NCBI GenBank assembly: GCA_963966185.1
Contig: CAWZYM010000362.1
Coordinates: 113,501 to 177,500 of the forward strand
Direction: 5' to 3'
Length of the DNA: 64,000 bases
Origin: Rhabditoides inermis
Lineage: Eukaryota; Nematoda; Chromadorea; Rhabditida; Rhabditidae
A program made the position numbers and the translations under genes. Within the stretch, counting starts at the first letter, position 1, and each line of letters opens with the position of its first letter. Shown piece by piece: positions 54,847 to 64,000 of this stretch. A model generated the notes under the pieces. It searched no databases, was not told where the DNA came from, and saw only the letters and a program-made list of their open reading frames with translations.

Positions 54847-57800
54847 ATTTTAACCCTCATCATACAATTAGTTTATGGCATTCCTATGTTAAAGGTAGTG
54901 TACCCTCTGAATCTGGTTGTATGCGTCGCTATAACATGTCATTGTTTTCGATATAATGTGTATAATGTGATAATTAAAATACATATTCTGAAACAATTGA
55001 GTTTTTTGAAAGTCATTTAAATATTGGAGTGAGAAGTCGCAGGATCTCATAACTTTTAATCAGCTCGGACGTTCAAGTGCACAACTTGCACGAAGTTACA
55101 CAATTTGACCACACTATCAGCTGTTTCATTGAAGACAATTCATTTGTACGTGTTTATTGTTCCTTATGTCATTTTTAGTTTATATAACATTTTTAATATG
55201 TGTTTATTTCTACCAGTTCATTTTTTGTAGTTCATGGGACCACTAAGCGGCGAACCTGCGGGTTTTGCCGCTCCATGGTTTCGGCAGGTGCTATGCGTCG
55301 TCTAGCAAACACAACCGCCGCAGTCACTCGTTTTCTCGGAGCGTGCTCGCAACTGCCTTCCTCTGCCATTCCGTACGCTTGCGATGTACTTGAGAAACAG
55401 TGGGCAGGCGAAGGAAGAACTCATGTCGAGATCTGCGAGACACACATTCAAAATCAAGATGTTGATGAAATACTATACACTGTGAGTTGTAATAGATTCT
55501 AGTAGGTGTATTGTGTATAACATAGAGATTGAAGTACTATGTTTTGCAGCGCTACCGATTTCCTCGCACCATGAACTTGCCGCATCCCTGCCGCATCCCG
55601 CACGCCGTCGCCGGAGAACAACTCGACGCCCCTGTTCACAGTCAATCTCTCGAGGTGAGTTATGCAACAATTACTTTAAATAACATGTTGTGTTATTGGT
55701 GTTTGTGTTGATTATACCGTTTATCAAGGTTTGAATCCGTATCCATATCTGGCTGGCTGTGTTTGTATTATCACTTTATCTGTGTTGTATTTAGATGGCA
55801 ATGCCATTTGATCTTGAGATAGACGTGGATAGTTATGATAATCTTCTCTCTTCTCGCAAGTGCAGTCATGAAGAGATCAAAAAGCTGAGTGATCCGACAT
55901 ACTGCTTCGCGATGCGAGAGAAGTTGGACGATCGAAAGATCGATGAGTTTTGTGAGTGCGGAAGATGTGCACTGTATCCCACTCCCAGAGAGAACTATTG
56001 CTGTTTTGAACTGTCGGCACGTCCGTCTGTTCTCACTTACTGGGGTGATAAGACACAACAGGCTTTTGCGAATCTGTCGGAGTGCGTTGTGAAAGGAGTT
56101 GAATTCTAGAAACGCACATGCACTGCGGTTAGTACGCTAGTAGACGTGGGCATAGCTGTGAAGCTTCATTCTAGACGATTAATGCGTTGATTGACGTGGC
56201 GTGTTTGGATATGACGCCGGCGGAGGAGCGCAAGCAGAAGGACATTGTCGAGAAGGATGTGAATCGGTACCTTGCACGGCTGATCACCAATTCATAGGCA
56301 AATTGTTTAGTGTAATGCGATATTACGCGTACAAATCGGTGGTGGCGTATGCGTTCGGCAAAACTGGATATCAAGTGCGGGTGACCCTTCCTGCATGCGT
56401 TCGTCGTGCTATCGAGGAGAAGTACCCATCCAAGAGCTACACTGGCTTCCGCGACGCTTACATTGTCTAACTGTTTGATAAATAATCTATACTCATTGAA
56501 CATTTAACTATTTGTTGTTTGTATACATTTGCATTGTCGACCTAAATTTATTATATACAGGACATGTGCGACGAGACGCACACGAAGAGACGGAAGCTAC
56601 ACGGTAAGCACGGAGTGAACGAGTGGCAGTACGACAATGGCAACCCGAGCGGTGGCGCGGACACTCGTCACACCCAGATGGACGAGATGGTCGAGGAGAG
56701 CGAGGTAGGTGGTGTGTGCGTTTCAGGAATCAACGTCATTCAGGGTGTGCGTACTGTTCGCACTGGCGGTGTGAACGCGACTAGTGCAGGGCGCGGTGGA
56801 TGCGGCGGAGTGGAGTGGAGCGGTGCGGGCATAGAGATGCGGCTTGTGAGAAGCCGCAGCTGCGATAGCTACCCGGCGATTCAGGTGAGCTGAGTGTATA
56901 TAGAGATGTTATTCTTATTATCATTCGGCTTTTTGATTTAGAAGAATTCATGCTCGTCCTGTGGTACGAAGTGCCTGTCGTGTGATTCCCGCAAACAAGT
57001 TGGGAAGAATGACACGGCGGAGAGTCTGCAAACAACGGTGAATAACCCCGTTTCTACTTTTATGACTGCTTATTTTTAGACGCGATCCGGCCGATGCGTC
57101 AAGAGGGTGGCGCTGCAGTCGTTTCCGTCCGTCCACTTCCACCATCCCCATCCCCAAGAAGAATGTCGGTTTTATGCAATGTTCTCCATTCGTATTGTAT
57201 ATTTGTATGTGATTGCAATATATAAAACACGTTTTGGTTTTCAAAGCTGTGTTTGTATTTTGTTCTCGCACTGCCTCTCGCACTGCCTACTACCGCATGA
57301 TCAAACAGTTCGTCGTCCCCTCACTCAACAAGGTCTTCGAGCAGTACAAGCGGATGTGGCTACTCATAGTGGCACAGGAGAATGGAGGGGTGAGAAAAAA
57401 TTCTTATGGTTTATCACACAACCAAGAAAACAATACGATGGGAATGTAAACGAAAAATATAATCAAATCGATGCACGTCCAACCAGAACGTGCTCCTTTC
57501 CTCCGAAGGCAGCCGACGCCTTCTCGTTGCGGACATCGACCTAGGAGGGGTACGGTAAGGGTACTATAGAGTACGGTATCCGCACCTTTCCGAGGATCTG
57601 CTTTCCGTCGATGGTGACGACTCCGGGCGAGATATCTCCCTTGTGGTGGTTCACGTGCACCGGGTGCCACTCCTGGAAGGAATACGGTAGGGATAAGGTA
57701 GAAGGTATACGGTAGTCTATCGTACCTTCTCTCCGAACTTGGCCGCCTCCGCGTACGGCTGCCACGAGTAGTCGAAACCGCGCACGTGCTCGGAGAGCTC

Positions 57801-59014
57801 GTACAGGATCTGAAGGGGGTACGGTAGGTACAGTAACCCGAGTAACTACAGTATCTCTACCGTACCTGGATATATCCGCACTTGTCCTTGATCTCGTGTC
57901 CGTTCCATCCGAACACACGACCCATCACCGGCTCACCAGCCTGGTACCTACAATACGATGGTAACCAAAATTCAAGCTACCGTACCCCTAGCTACTGCAC
58001 CCTCAACGTACCAGAGCGGGATGTACTGGTTGGGATCCTCGCCGGCGACAGTGTCGAGGCTCTTTTCGATCGCCTGCACCCTCTTGCGGGTCGGCCAGAC
58101 GTCGCCTTCCGGCCTCCTTGAAATCGGACCACGCGCGGCGAGTACTTGATACAGTTATACCGAAAGAGCGGTGGTCGCCCTTGTACCGCAGCACCTACAA
58201 AGAGGGAGGATTACGGTAGGTACAGTAACCCATCACCCAGTACACGAAGTACCTGATTCCTACAATTCTCCTACAATATCTGCATTCTACAGTACCTACA
58301 CCACCCACTACTGTACCCACTAAGGTACCTGAACCTGAGATCCTTGGCTCCGGTGTGCTCGACCTTCTGAGGTCCGAGCACACAGGGGAACGAGCACTCG
58401 AGAACGTCTCCGTTGTCCCAGGCGCGAGAGTGGACGACCAATGCGTTCTTGTACCACAGAGCCAAGTACTGGTTCTGCTGCTGGTACACCTAGAAAGAGC
58501 AGGTAAAGAGAGGAAGGAGAAGGAGCAAGAAGAGCAGAGGACGGACCCTGACGAGCTAGTCAAGGAAGGGCGATCCGATGAGCTGGAAGGCCCACGCGTC
58601 GTCCTTGGGTGTGTTGAAGTTGGGCATGTCGTAGAGAGGGCTGGGAGTCCACTGCCGTCTCCACGTCCGCCTCCAGCCATTTCTACCCACCGAATCGCGT
58701 GGACTCACATCTGAATAATGTATGGGGATATGGGTAAGAGATATTAGGCAAACTGACAAATTAGATAGATTGTATGTGTGGATAAGCCGCACGTAAGCAT
58801 TATGCAAATTAAAGGTAAATGACTCGTGGAAGGCGGTAAACAACAGAGATGTAAACTAGCAATCTTCAGTACCTTACAGTAGTAGTCCATTACAATATCC
58901 CTCTCACACTCACACAAGGAGGATTTCGTGTTGACGTATCCCATCCAGCTCAGTGAGTTGATCACGCGGCGACGGCGTATGCTGGCCACTATGGAATCGC
59001 CACGACAGCTCACT

Positions 59015-59049
<35 letters not shown>

Positions 59050-62000
59050 CGTCGCGTCGCGTTACGAACATGATATGTAGAGGACATCGGCCATCGAAAA
59101 ATAACGGATAACACACAAATGGCAAAATAAATAAGAATAACGCGAAACAAAAGAAAGATAGAATGTCGGTTGAATATAGAAAATGCGAAAGCAATCATAA
59201 ACTGGATGAAAGAAGCTGACTCGCGAGTAAAGGACCAATGAAATACGTAAATAAAGTAACTATACAATAAGTCTCATCATGTAGATGAGCATCCGTGTCT
59301 CCGCCGACGGACAGTGGGACTCTCCTGGATTCTGCGCCAAGAACGGGAAGGTGACGGTCGTGTGCAACCTCACCGGCCTGATCATCGACATCGAGGTGCT
59401 CAGCAGCGACGAAGTCGGTCAGTGAAATATTTGAATTATACAAAGGGACATAAATAGGGAACAAAGTGCATAGCAAACCCTCACCTCCATTTTCAGCCTC
59501 CTCGAGTGGAATTGAAGTGGAGGGAGTGCGGCGGGCGCTGCGCAAGCTGGTGGCGCAGGGCTGGACGATCCTCTCCTTCACCACAGACAGGTCCAAGTCC
59601 CTGAAGAAAATGATGATGGTCGAGTACCCCGACATCCCCCATTTGGCTGACTGGTGGCACGTGCAAAAGCCAATCGCCAAGAACATGCGTGATGTAAGTG
59701 CAATCAAATTATTGGTTGATCAATACAATGTTTACTGTAGGCGGGCAAGCTGAAGATGTTCACCCCACTCGAAGCCTACCGACGCAGCGTTCTGACTCAC
59801 GTGTGGCACGCGTACAGCTACAGCGAGAACGGGGCCCAGGTGCTGGAGATGATCCGCGGCATGCTCCACCACATCAGCGGGAAGCACGAGTGGCCGGAGG
59901 TACGTCGAGACACTGGAAATAACAGTGTATGTGAATCGTATTTGAAGGACACGGCGTGCACGCTGTACAAGAAGTGCAGTCACGAGCCTCTGGACCCCGC
60001 CACTCGACGTGACCTCCCCGCCGACTCTGTGTCGTTCAAGAAGATCAAGGAGATCGTGCTGGAGCCCGGACTCGTCAACGACCTGCTGCGCGTCGACTGC
60101 GAGGGCAGCACCTCCTTCGTGGAGGCCATCAACGCCCTCAGCCTCATGTATGCACAGAAGCGCATCTACTAGTGAGTATAATTTGAAACATTGCGATTGT
60201 GATGAAATAAAAACAATCATGACAATGCGTATCCTGAACCCACCCGTTCAGCCCGCTGGCGATCTGGTGGCTGCGGCAGAAGATGGCGTGGCTCCATTGG
60301 AACACGCTACGCGTGGCCGAGATGAGCGGGCAAAGGAAGCTGCTCCGCGAGGCGAGCATCCGGGTCAAGTTCAGGGAGACGCGCCCTATCAAGAAGGTAT
60401 GTTACATTGTAAAAAACATACATTGACTCACCTTCCACCTTCTAGGTGTGGGCTCCTGTGCGCCAGGAGTGGCGAGATGACACCGAGCGCGGCATGCTGA
60501 AGGGTCGCATGCAGTGGCTGAATCTGCGTCAAGCCCGCGTCGCCGAGCGCAAGAAGAAGGAAAAGGACCAGGGAAGAAAGGAGAGGGAGGAGCAGCAAGC
60601 TCTGGACGAGGCTCTCGCCCAGGCGCTTGCAATCGATGAAAGGGATGCGAGAGAAGAGAAGGCGGCTATGGACGCGGAGCAGAACGACGACTTGGAGGTG
60701 GACGACGATCTGGACGACGCGGAAGACGATCTCGCCGACTTCGAGGACGTGATGGAGGGCTGGGACATCAGCGACCCGCAGTTTGGAGGGCTCGAGCGCG
60801 CGCTCGAGGGAGAGGGACTGAGTGGGGATGAGGAGAACGGGGGAGATGAGGAGTAGGATGCTGACGATAAATAAGTGCGATTATGAGATATGTGAGAGTT
60901 ATTATGTTAGTTGTTAGTAACAAAAAGTTAATGTTGTTATTTATTGAATGAAAGTGTTATTGACGATAAATGTGTTATTGACAAACAATCGGTTGCAAAG
61001 AACGTGTATAGATTGTACATACAGACACAAACATCGACCTGTAATATCATTTACATAATTAAACATCAATAAACGTGAAAAGTAAAGGAGAACAACAAAA
61101 TTGACGAAATTGGCAGGAACAGCTGATAGAAAATTGTCTGTTAAAGGAAGTGTACACTCTGAATTTCGAGGTTGAGTTAGCACCAGGATGTGAAAATATG
61201 ATGAAAATGATGCACTTTTGTCAATACAACTATGTGTCGGAGATAGCCTTAAGTCTGTGAAAAGTTCAGTTGAACACTGAAAATTGGCACCAATTGGCAC
61301 CAATTTCTGCATTTTGGCACACTTTGCGCTCAATTTTTATCGACTTGCTGGCATTTTCAACAATTAGTTATACTGGCAAAATTGCATCGTTTTCATCAAA
61401 TTTTCATGTCCAGGTGTTAACTCGACTTCGAAATTCAGAGTGTACACTCCCTTTAAACGCAGTAAGCTAGTAGTTTCTCTAAAAATCATAACGACGCGTC
61501 AATATGCGTATCATGTTGGATTTTAATCAATTTTTGATAAAATTTTAATTTCATCATTTTTCATTACAAACAACCATAAACGACATGAAAATATCTCTTA
61601 AAGGCATTAGTAATACATTCGTGAGACTTATCGATATTGGATTCAGAGGGTACACTACCTTTAATTGTGGCAATTGTTGTCATAATAATTATGATTTCTG
61701 ATTCGAAAATCATGTCGCCTTCTTTTCGGCGACTATCAATATTCACAAACTCTTTCGTGCGTTTTTTTTACGGTTTAAAATGATGACATAACATTAAGAA
61801 CATTTTCTTCTACTTTCTCGCGTTCTTTCAAACTAAAATTCCGCAGCAGATCTGTATGAACTGTATTGGCTACAAGTTTATGATGACAGCCCCTTTGAAG
61901 CCGGTAAGCAGAAACAAATAAATATAGCTATGATCAAGATGCAAACGGAATGTTAACTTTTTTGCCAAAAAAAAAACAAAATGTGGTCGGCTGACTTTGT

Positions 62001-62582
62001 TGCAAAACAAAACGGATTTGGCTTTAAAACATTTTCATTAGCGAAGCTGCCAAACATTCCGTTTGCATCTTGAAGATAGCTTATGAAAATCAAAGAAAAC
62101 CGTGTATCAGGTTCTCAAATTCGTACATTACTTGTACTACAACATCGCGTTCCATATTTTCACATACACTGCCATTTTCGGGTTCAATCGCTTCACACAA
62201 GTCTTCATACCGTTTCAGCACGAAAAGGTAGTGTCAAATTCGTTGTGCAGTCTGGTGCAACACTACACTTCAGTTTTGGCGAGGATTTATCTGGCCGGCA
62301 ATGATCTTCACTATCGTCTTTCCGTTTCCCTGGGCTCACTTTATCATTTTCGATTCGGAATTGGGATACGATAACATCTCATCAACATATACGTATATCG
62401 AAACAGCCGATAACTTTGTTGTGAGATCCACTGCGGTAAGACAGATGAAAAAGAAAATTAGGACTTTTTTTTTGCGATTTTAGAAAGTCGAAAAGTTCTA
62501 CTGGCTACTGAGCTTCGAAACCTTCTACCTGGCTGTTATGATGCTGCTCGCTCTTGTGTTCCACCTTCTCACTATTGTCAAG
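54847..62582 (+). CDS. SRG-type serpentine chemoreceptor, TM1 exon split by a transposon
   Basis: Class-gamma serpentine receptor (seven-transmembrane nematode chemoreceptor). Exon 54847-54892 encodes [15 protein letters not shown], the SRG TM1 with its YGIP motif, and stops at the TTAA where a 6.77-kb element is inserted. The reading frame resumes after the right TTAA at 61665 with [20 protein letters not shown] and [11 protein letters not shown]. Further exons: about 61857-61909 ([13 protein letters not shown]), 62111-62229 ([25 protein letters not shown]), 62278-62437 ([20 protein letters not shown]) and 62484-62581 ([20 protein letters not shown]). FNRFTQVF and HEKFWRG match SRG TM3-loop patterns. 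TM7 is not found: repeat C begins right after the last exon. It is probably a broken gene or an insertion allele. Confidence 0.72.
55230..56468 (+). CDS. P2X7 ballast-domain (cysteine-rich) protein of the transposon
   Basis: Exons about 55230-55481 ([30 protein letters not shown]), 55550-55653 ([18 protein letters not shown]), from 55796 ([47 protein letters not shown]), about 56176-56268 and 56316-56468 ([48 protein letters not shown], stop TAA). The CECGRC...PTPREN.CC block and the final YTGF are diagnostic of the zinc-coordinating C-terminal ballast domain first known from the P2X7 receptor and widespread in transposon-borne proteins. The exon joint near 56109 needs an internal donor before an in-frame TAG. 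It probably assists the transposase in DNA or protein binding. Confidence 0.7.
56564..60856 (+). CDS. DDE-type transposase of the TTAA element
   Basis: Exons: 56564-56703 ([17 protein letters not shown]), unclear small exons to 56884, 56942-57042 ([12 protein letters not shown] zinc motif), 57079-57164 ([11 protein letters not shown]), about 57270-57389 ([17 protein letters not shown]), 59285-59417 ([16 protein letters not shown]), 59497-59693 ([31 protein letters not shown]), 59741-59899 (HHISGKHEW), 59948-60171, 60252-60396 and 60446-60856 with an acidic tail and stop TAG. The DGxxDSPGxxAK...TTDR...HxxDxWHxxK layout is that of a transposase family common in animal genomes, where D of ADG and D of TTDR would be the first two acids. 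The gene contains a 1.9-kb intron between 57389 and 59285 holding an antisense pseudogene. Core exons look intact. Confidence 0.75.
57467..59015 (-). pseudogene. Decayed two-domain nematode protein gene inside a transposase intron
   Basis: Minus-strand exons about 58920-59015 ([17 protein letters not shown]), 58545-58690 ([27 protein letters not shown] then TAG), 58333-58489 ([31 protein letters not shown]), 58015-58192 ([12 protein letters not shown], then [18 protein letters not shown]), 57866-57945 ([18 protein letters not shown]), 57729-57810, 57585-57672 and 57467-57542 with stop. The repeated WYK....GRAWN...V.CSFP module matches multi-copy nematode proteins of unknown function I recall from Caenorhabditis. 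Two lesions: an in-frame TAG after GSPFLD where the family continues HLVR, and frame loss in the 58015-58192 exon. It lies wholly in the intron of the transposase gene, antisense: captured or nested host sequence. Confidence 0.65.
58986..59050. repeat. Short (TCAA)n tract
   Basis: About nine TCAA units at the upstream edge of the decayed gene inside the TTAA transposon; same unit as the large array at 36844. Confidence 0.9.
61141..61456. mobile_element. 316-bp TTAA MITE (family K), nested in the large element
   Basis: TTAA at 61141-61144 and 61453-61456; ends AGGAAGTGTACACTCTGAAT and the complement of AGGGAGTGTACACTCTGAAT. It sits between the transposase stop and the right terminus of the 6.77-kb element. 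Confidence 0.92.
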
Positions 62583-62589
62583 GTAGCTG

Positions 62590-62715
62590 CCATTAGAGAG
62601 CGCAAGGGTGAAGAGAGTGCGAGGCGGCTGGAAATCGATAGACATCCAGAGCACGCGTGGATTCAAATTCATATGCGGTGGTGTACGCGCGGAGTGGTGG
62701 TGGAACTAACTATTC
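62590..62715 (+). repeat. Dispersed repeat C, copy 2
   Basis: GCCATTAGAGAGCGCAAGGG...GAGTGCGAGGCGGCTGGAAA...GCGCGGAGTGGTGGTGGAAC. It begins 8 bp after the last SRG exon, which truncates or interrupts the receptor's 3' end. Confidence 0.8.
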
Positions 62716-63532
62716 CTCGGACTGTTAGTGTTTTGTCACGATCAGAAAGTGCGCCGTCCTCCTCTCACCATTCCCACGGTCAGAGACGCGGAGAGAGCAC
62801 TGTAAAAGAGAGAGGCAGGTCCGCGTCGCGTGTCATAGACGTGCGCCATCTGCTGGGCGCATAGGGCTAACTATTCTGACCAATACCGCAACCCGGAAGT
62901 GTGCCGCCTACTCGCCTATTTTTTTCGTTTTCCTCGGTCAGAGACGCGAATAGAGGATTGGAAAAAGAGGGCGCGGGCAGCGGAGGCGGGAGTCTGGCAA
63001 CCGCGAAGTATGTAACTACAGTACACACACACAAACTTATGAATAGCACGTACGCATGGGCTACCGAAATCCTGGAGCTCACATTTTACCGTGACCTTGC
63101 CGTAACTTCGACTTAATCATTAGGTTTGATTCTGAAACACAAACGGAACTTGATGACACCTTAAGCGCGATTTATTAACATGTTTATTTATACATGTTTG
63201 TTTACATACATCGGCAGAGCGGGGAAATAGGCGGACAAATAGGCGTTATCAGCAGCTGTCTGCGGGCGCTCCGCGAACAGAGCGGCTACCGAAACGATGA
63301 GCTACTAAAATCCCGCTTTTTCTTTAGTTCCAATATCCCCGCACCGGTCGCGCGCAAGCAGCGTAATTTTGATAGCACTGAAGCAATCAGTGATCGATGC
63401 TCTGGCTATTAGACATGGTTAGGCTTAGGATTGCATAAAACATGTGCCACAGTCTATTCAAACTGCTTGCGCGCAATTTGTGCTTTTAGAGATTCGGAGA
63501 GGACTTTACAGTGGGTGGGCAATTTGTTGCCG
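62716..63532. other. Unassigned, no gene seen
   Basis: Two short segments containing GGTCAGAGACGCG (62770 and 62938) suggest a further decayed duplication. No receptor TM7 exon found. Confidence 0.4.
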
Positions 63533-63690
63533 CTATGAGAGCGCAAGAGGAAGAGAGTGCGAGGCGGCTGAAAATCGATAGACATCGAGAGCTCGCGAAA
63601 AAAAACTCAAAACTCAAAACTTCGCGCGCGCGCGCGCGCAATTTTCAAATGCGGGATGGACGCGCGGAGTGGTGGCGGAACTAAATGTTC
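63533..63690 (+). repeat. Dispersed repeat C, copy 3
   Basis: Same family as 62590-62715, with an internal (CG)n expansion at about 63623-63640. Confidence 0.8.
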
Positions 63691-63737
63691 CCTGGACTTT
63701 ATGATGCGTGATGCGAGGGACGAAATGACGAGCCAAT

Positions 63738-63842
63738 CAACCAATCGTTTATCCGGAATCGTTATATCTGAATATGACAACACACGATGATATGCAGCAT
63801 ACAGTAGTGCCTAAGATGCTAGATGCATAGGCTAACGCCGGG
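63738..63842 (+). repeat. Dispersed repeat D, copy 3
   Basis: AATCAACCAATCGTTTATCC through GGCTAACGCCGGGG. Here only two TCAA-like units precede the core. Followed to the window end by repeated ATGACGAAGAAATGA units (about 63845-64000). Confidence 0.8.
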
Positions 63843-64000
63843 GATGACGAAGAAATGACTAGTGAAAAAAAACAAATTGACGAACCGAGGACGAATGACG
63901 AAGAAATGATGACGAATTGAAACGGATGACGAAGAGATGACAAGTGAATTGACGAATTGACTAGCCGAGGGCTTGTGACGAAGAAATGACTAGTGAAAAA

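Larger units (their letters stand above)
54893..61660 (+). mobile_element. 6.77-kb autonomous TTAA transposon (Kolobok-like), in the SRG exon
   Basis: Perfect 21-bp inverted ends, AGGTAGTGTACCCTCTGAAT plus C (54893-54913 and the complement at 61640-61660), flanked by TTAA at 54889-54892 and 61661-61664. It carries two plus-strand genes (55230-56468, 56564-60856) and a minus-strand decayed gene (57467-59015). A 316-bp MITE of the same family is nested near its right end (61141-61456). TTAA duplication excludes Tc/mariner and hAT. PiggyBac and Kolobok both use TTAA. The encoded transposase does not look like piggyBac, and Kolobok ends commonly begin AG-like, so Kolobok is my inference. Short relatives: 19062-19376 and 25743-25881. 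Confidence 0.92.

Overview
The window is eukaryotic and almost certainly nematode. Genes are broken into many short exons, with GT donors and mostly TTTCAG-type acceptors. Recognisable proteins include a Groucho/UNC-37 corepressor, a VEGFR/PDGFR-like (VER-type) receptor tyrosine kinase, a class-gamma serpentine chemoreceptor (SRG, a nematode-restricted family) and a two-domain protein type I know from Caenorhabditis. One 22-nt stretch resembles the nematode SL1 spliced leader. The many TACGGTAG/CTACAGTA-like words and CT/GA runs remind me of diplogastrids such as Pristionchus, but that is only an impression. Nothing is bacterial. Multi-exon models below were read by eye from splice sites and protein pattern, so exon edges may be off by a few bases.

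Layout. 1-2484 holds no gene I recognise. 2485-10582 (minus) is the C-terminal WD40 half of Groucho. One of its exons is split by a 6.3-kb DNA transposon (2714-9033, 9-bp target duplication) with its own genes. 12326-20045 (minus) is a receptor tyrosine kinase with Ig-like ectodomain exons, and a full-length LINE sits antisense in one of its introns (about 14880-18480). 21545-22928 (minus) is a class-3 lipase with an in-frame TAG. 24353-26269 (plus) encodes a small secreted orphan protein whose introns hold two MITEs. 28198-29680 and 43032-43290 hold the two halves of an IRF2BP-like zinc-finger/RING protein in the wrong order, with a 2.2-kb segmental duplication at 44254-46500. 31458-36564 (minus) appears to encode three RNase H-like domains followed by a ubiquitin-specific-protease-like domain. 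36844-38234 is a pure 1.39-kb (TCAA)n array. 39500-44000 is mostly nested LINE fragments. 48700-53980 holds a tandem pair of GPI-anchored, cysteine-rich Ly6-like genes, the second frameshifted. 54847-62582 (plus) is an SRG chemoreceptor gene whose first transmembrane exon is split by a 6.77-kb TTAA-type (Kolobok-like) transposon. That transposon carries a P2X7-ballast-domain gene, a transposase gene and a decayed host-type gene.

The dominant theme is transposition into coding sequence. Two apparently autonomous DNA transposons of different superfamilies lie inside exons of conserved genes. In both cases, removing the element plus one target-site copy restores a continuous reading frame that matches the family. 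Related short non-autonomous elements (315-bp and 139-bp TTAA MITEs; about 500-bp elements with 9-bp duplications) are scattered through the window, which suggests recently active families. The strongest novelty candidates are these exon insertions, the transposon gene contents and the RNase H-USP fusion.
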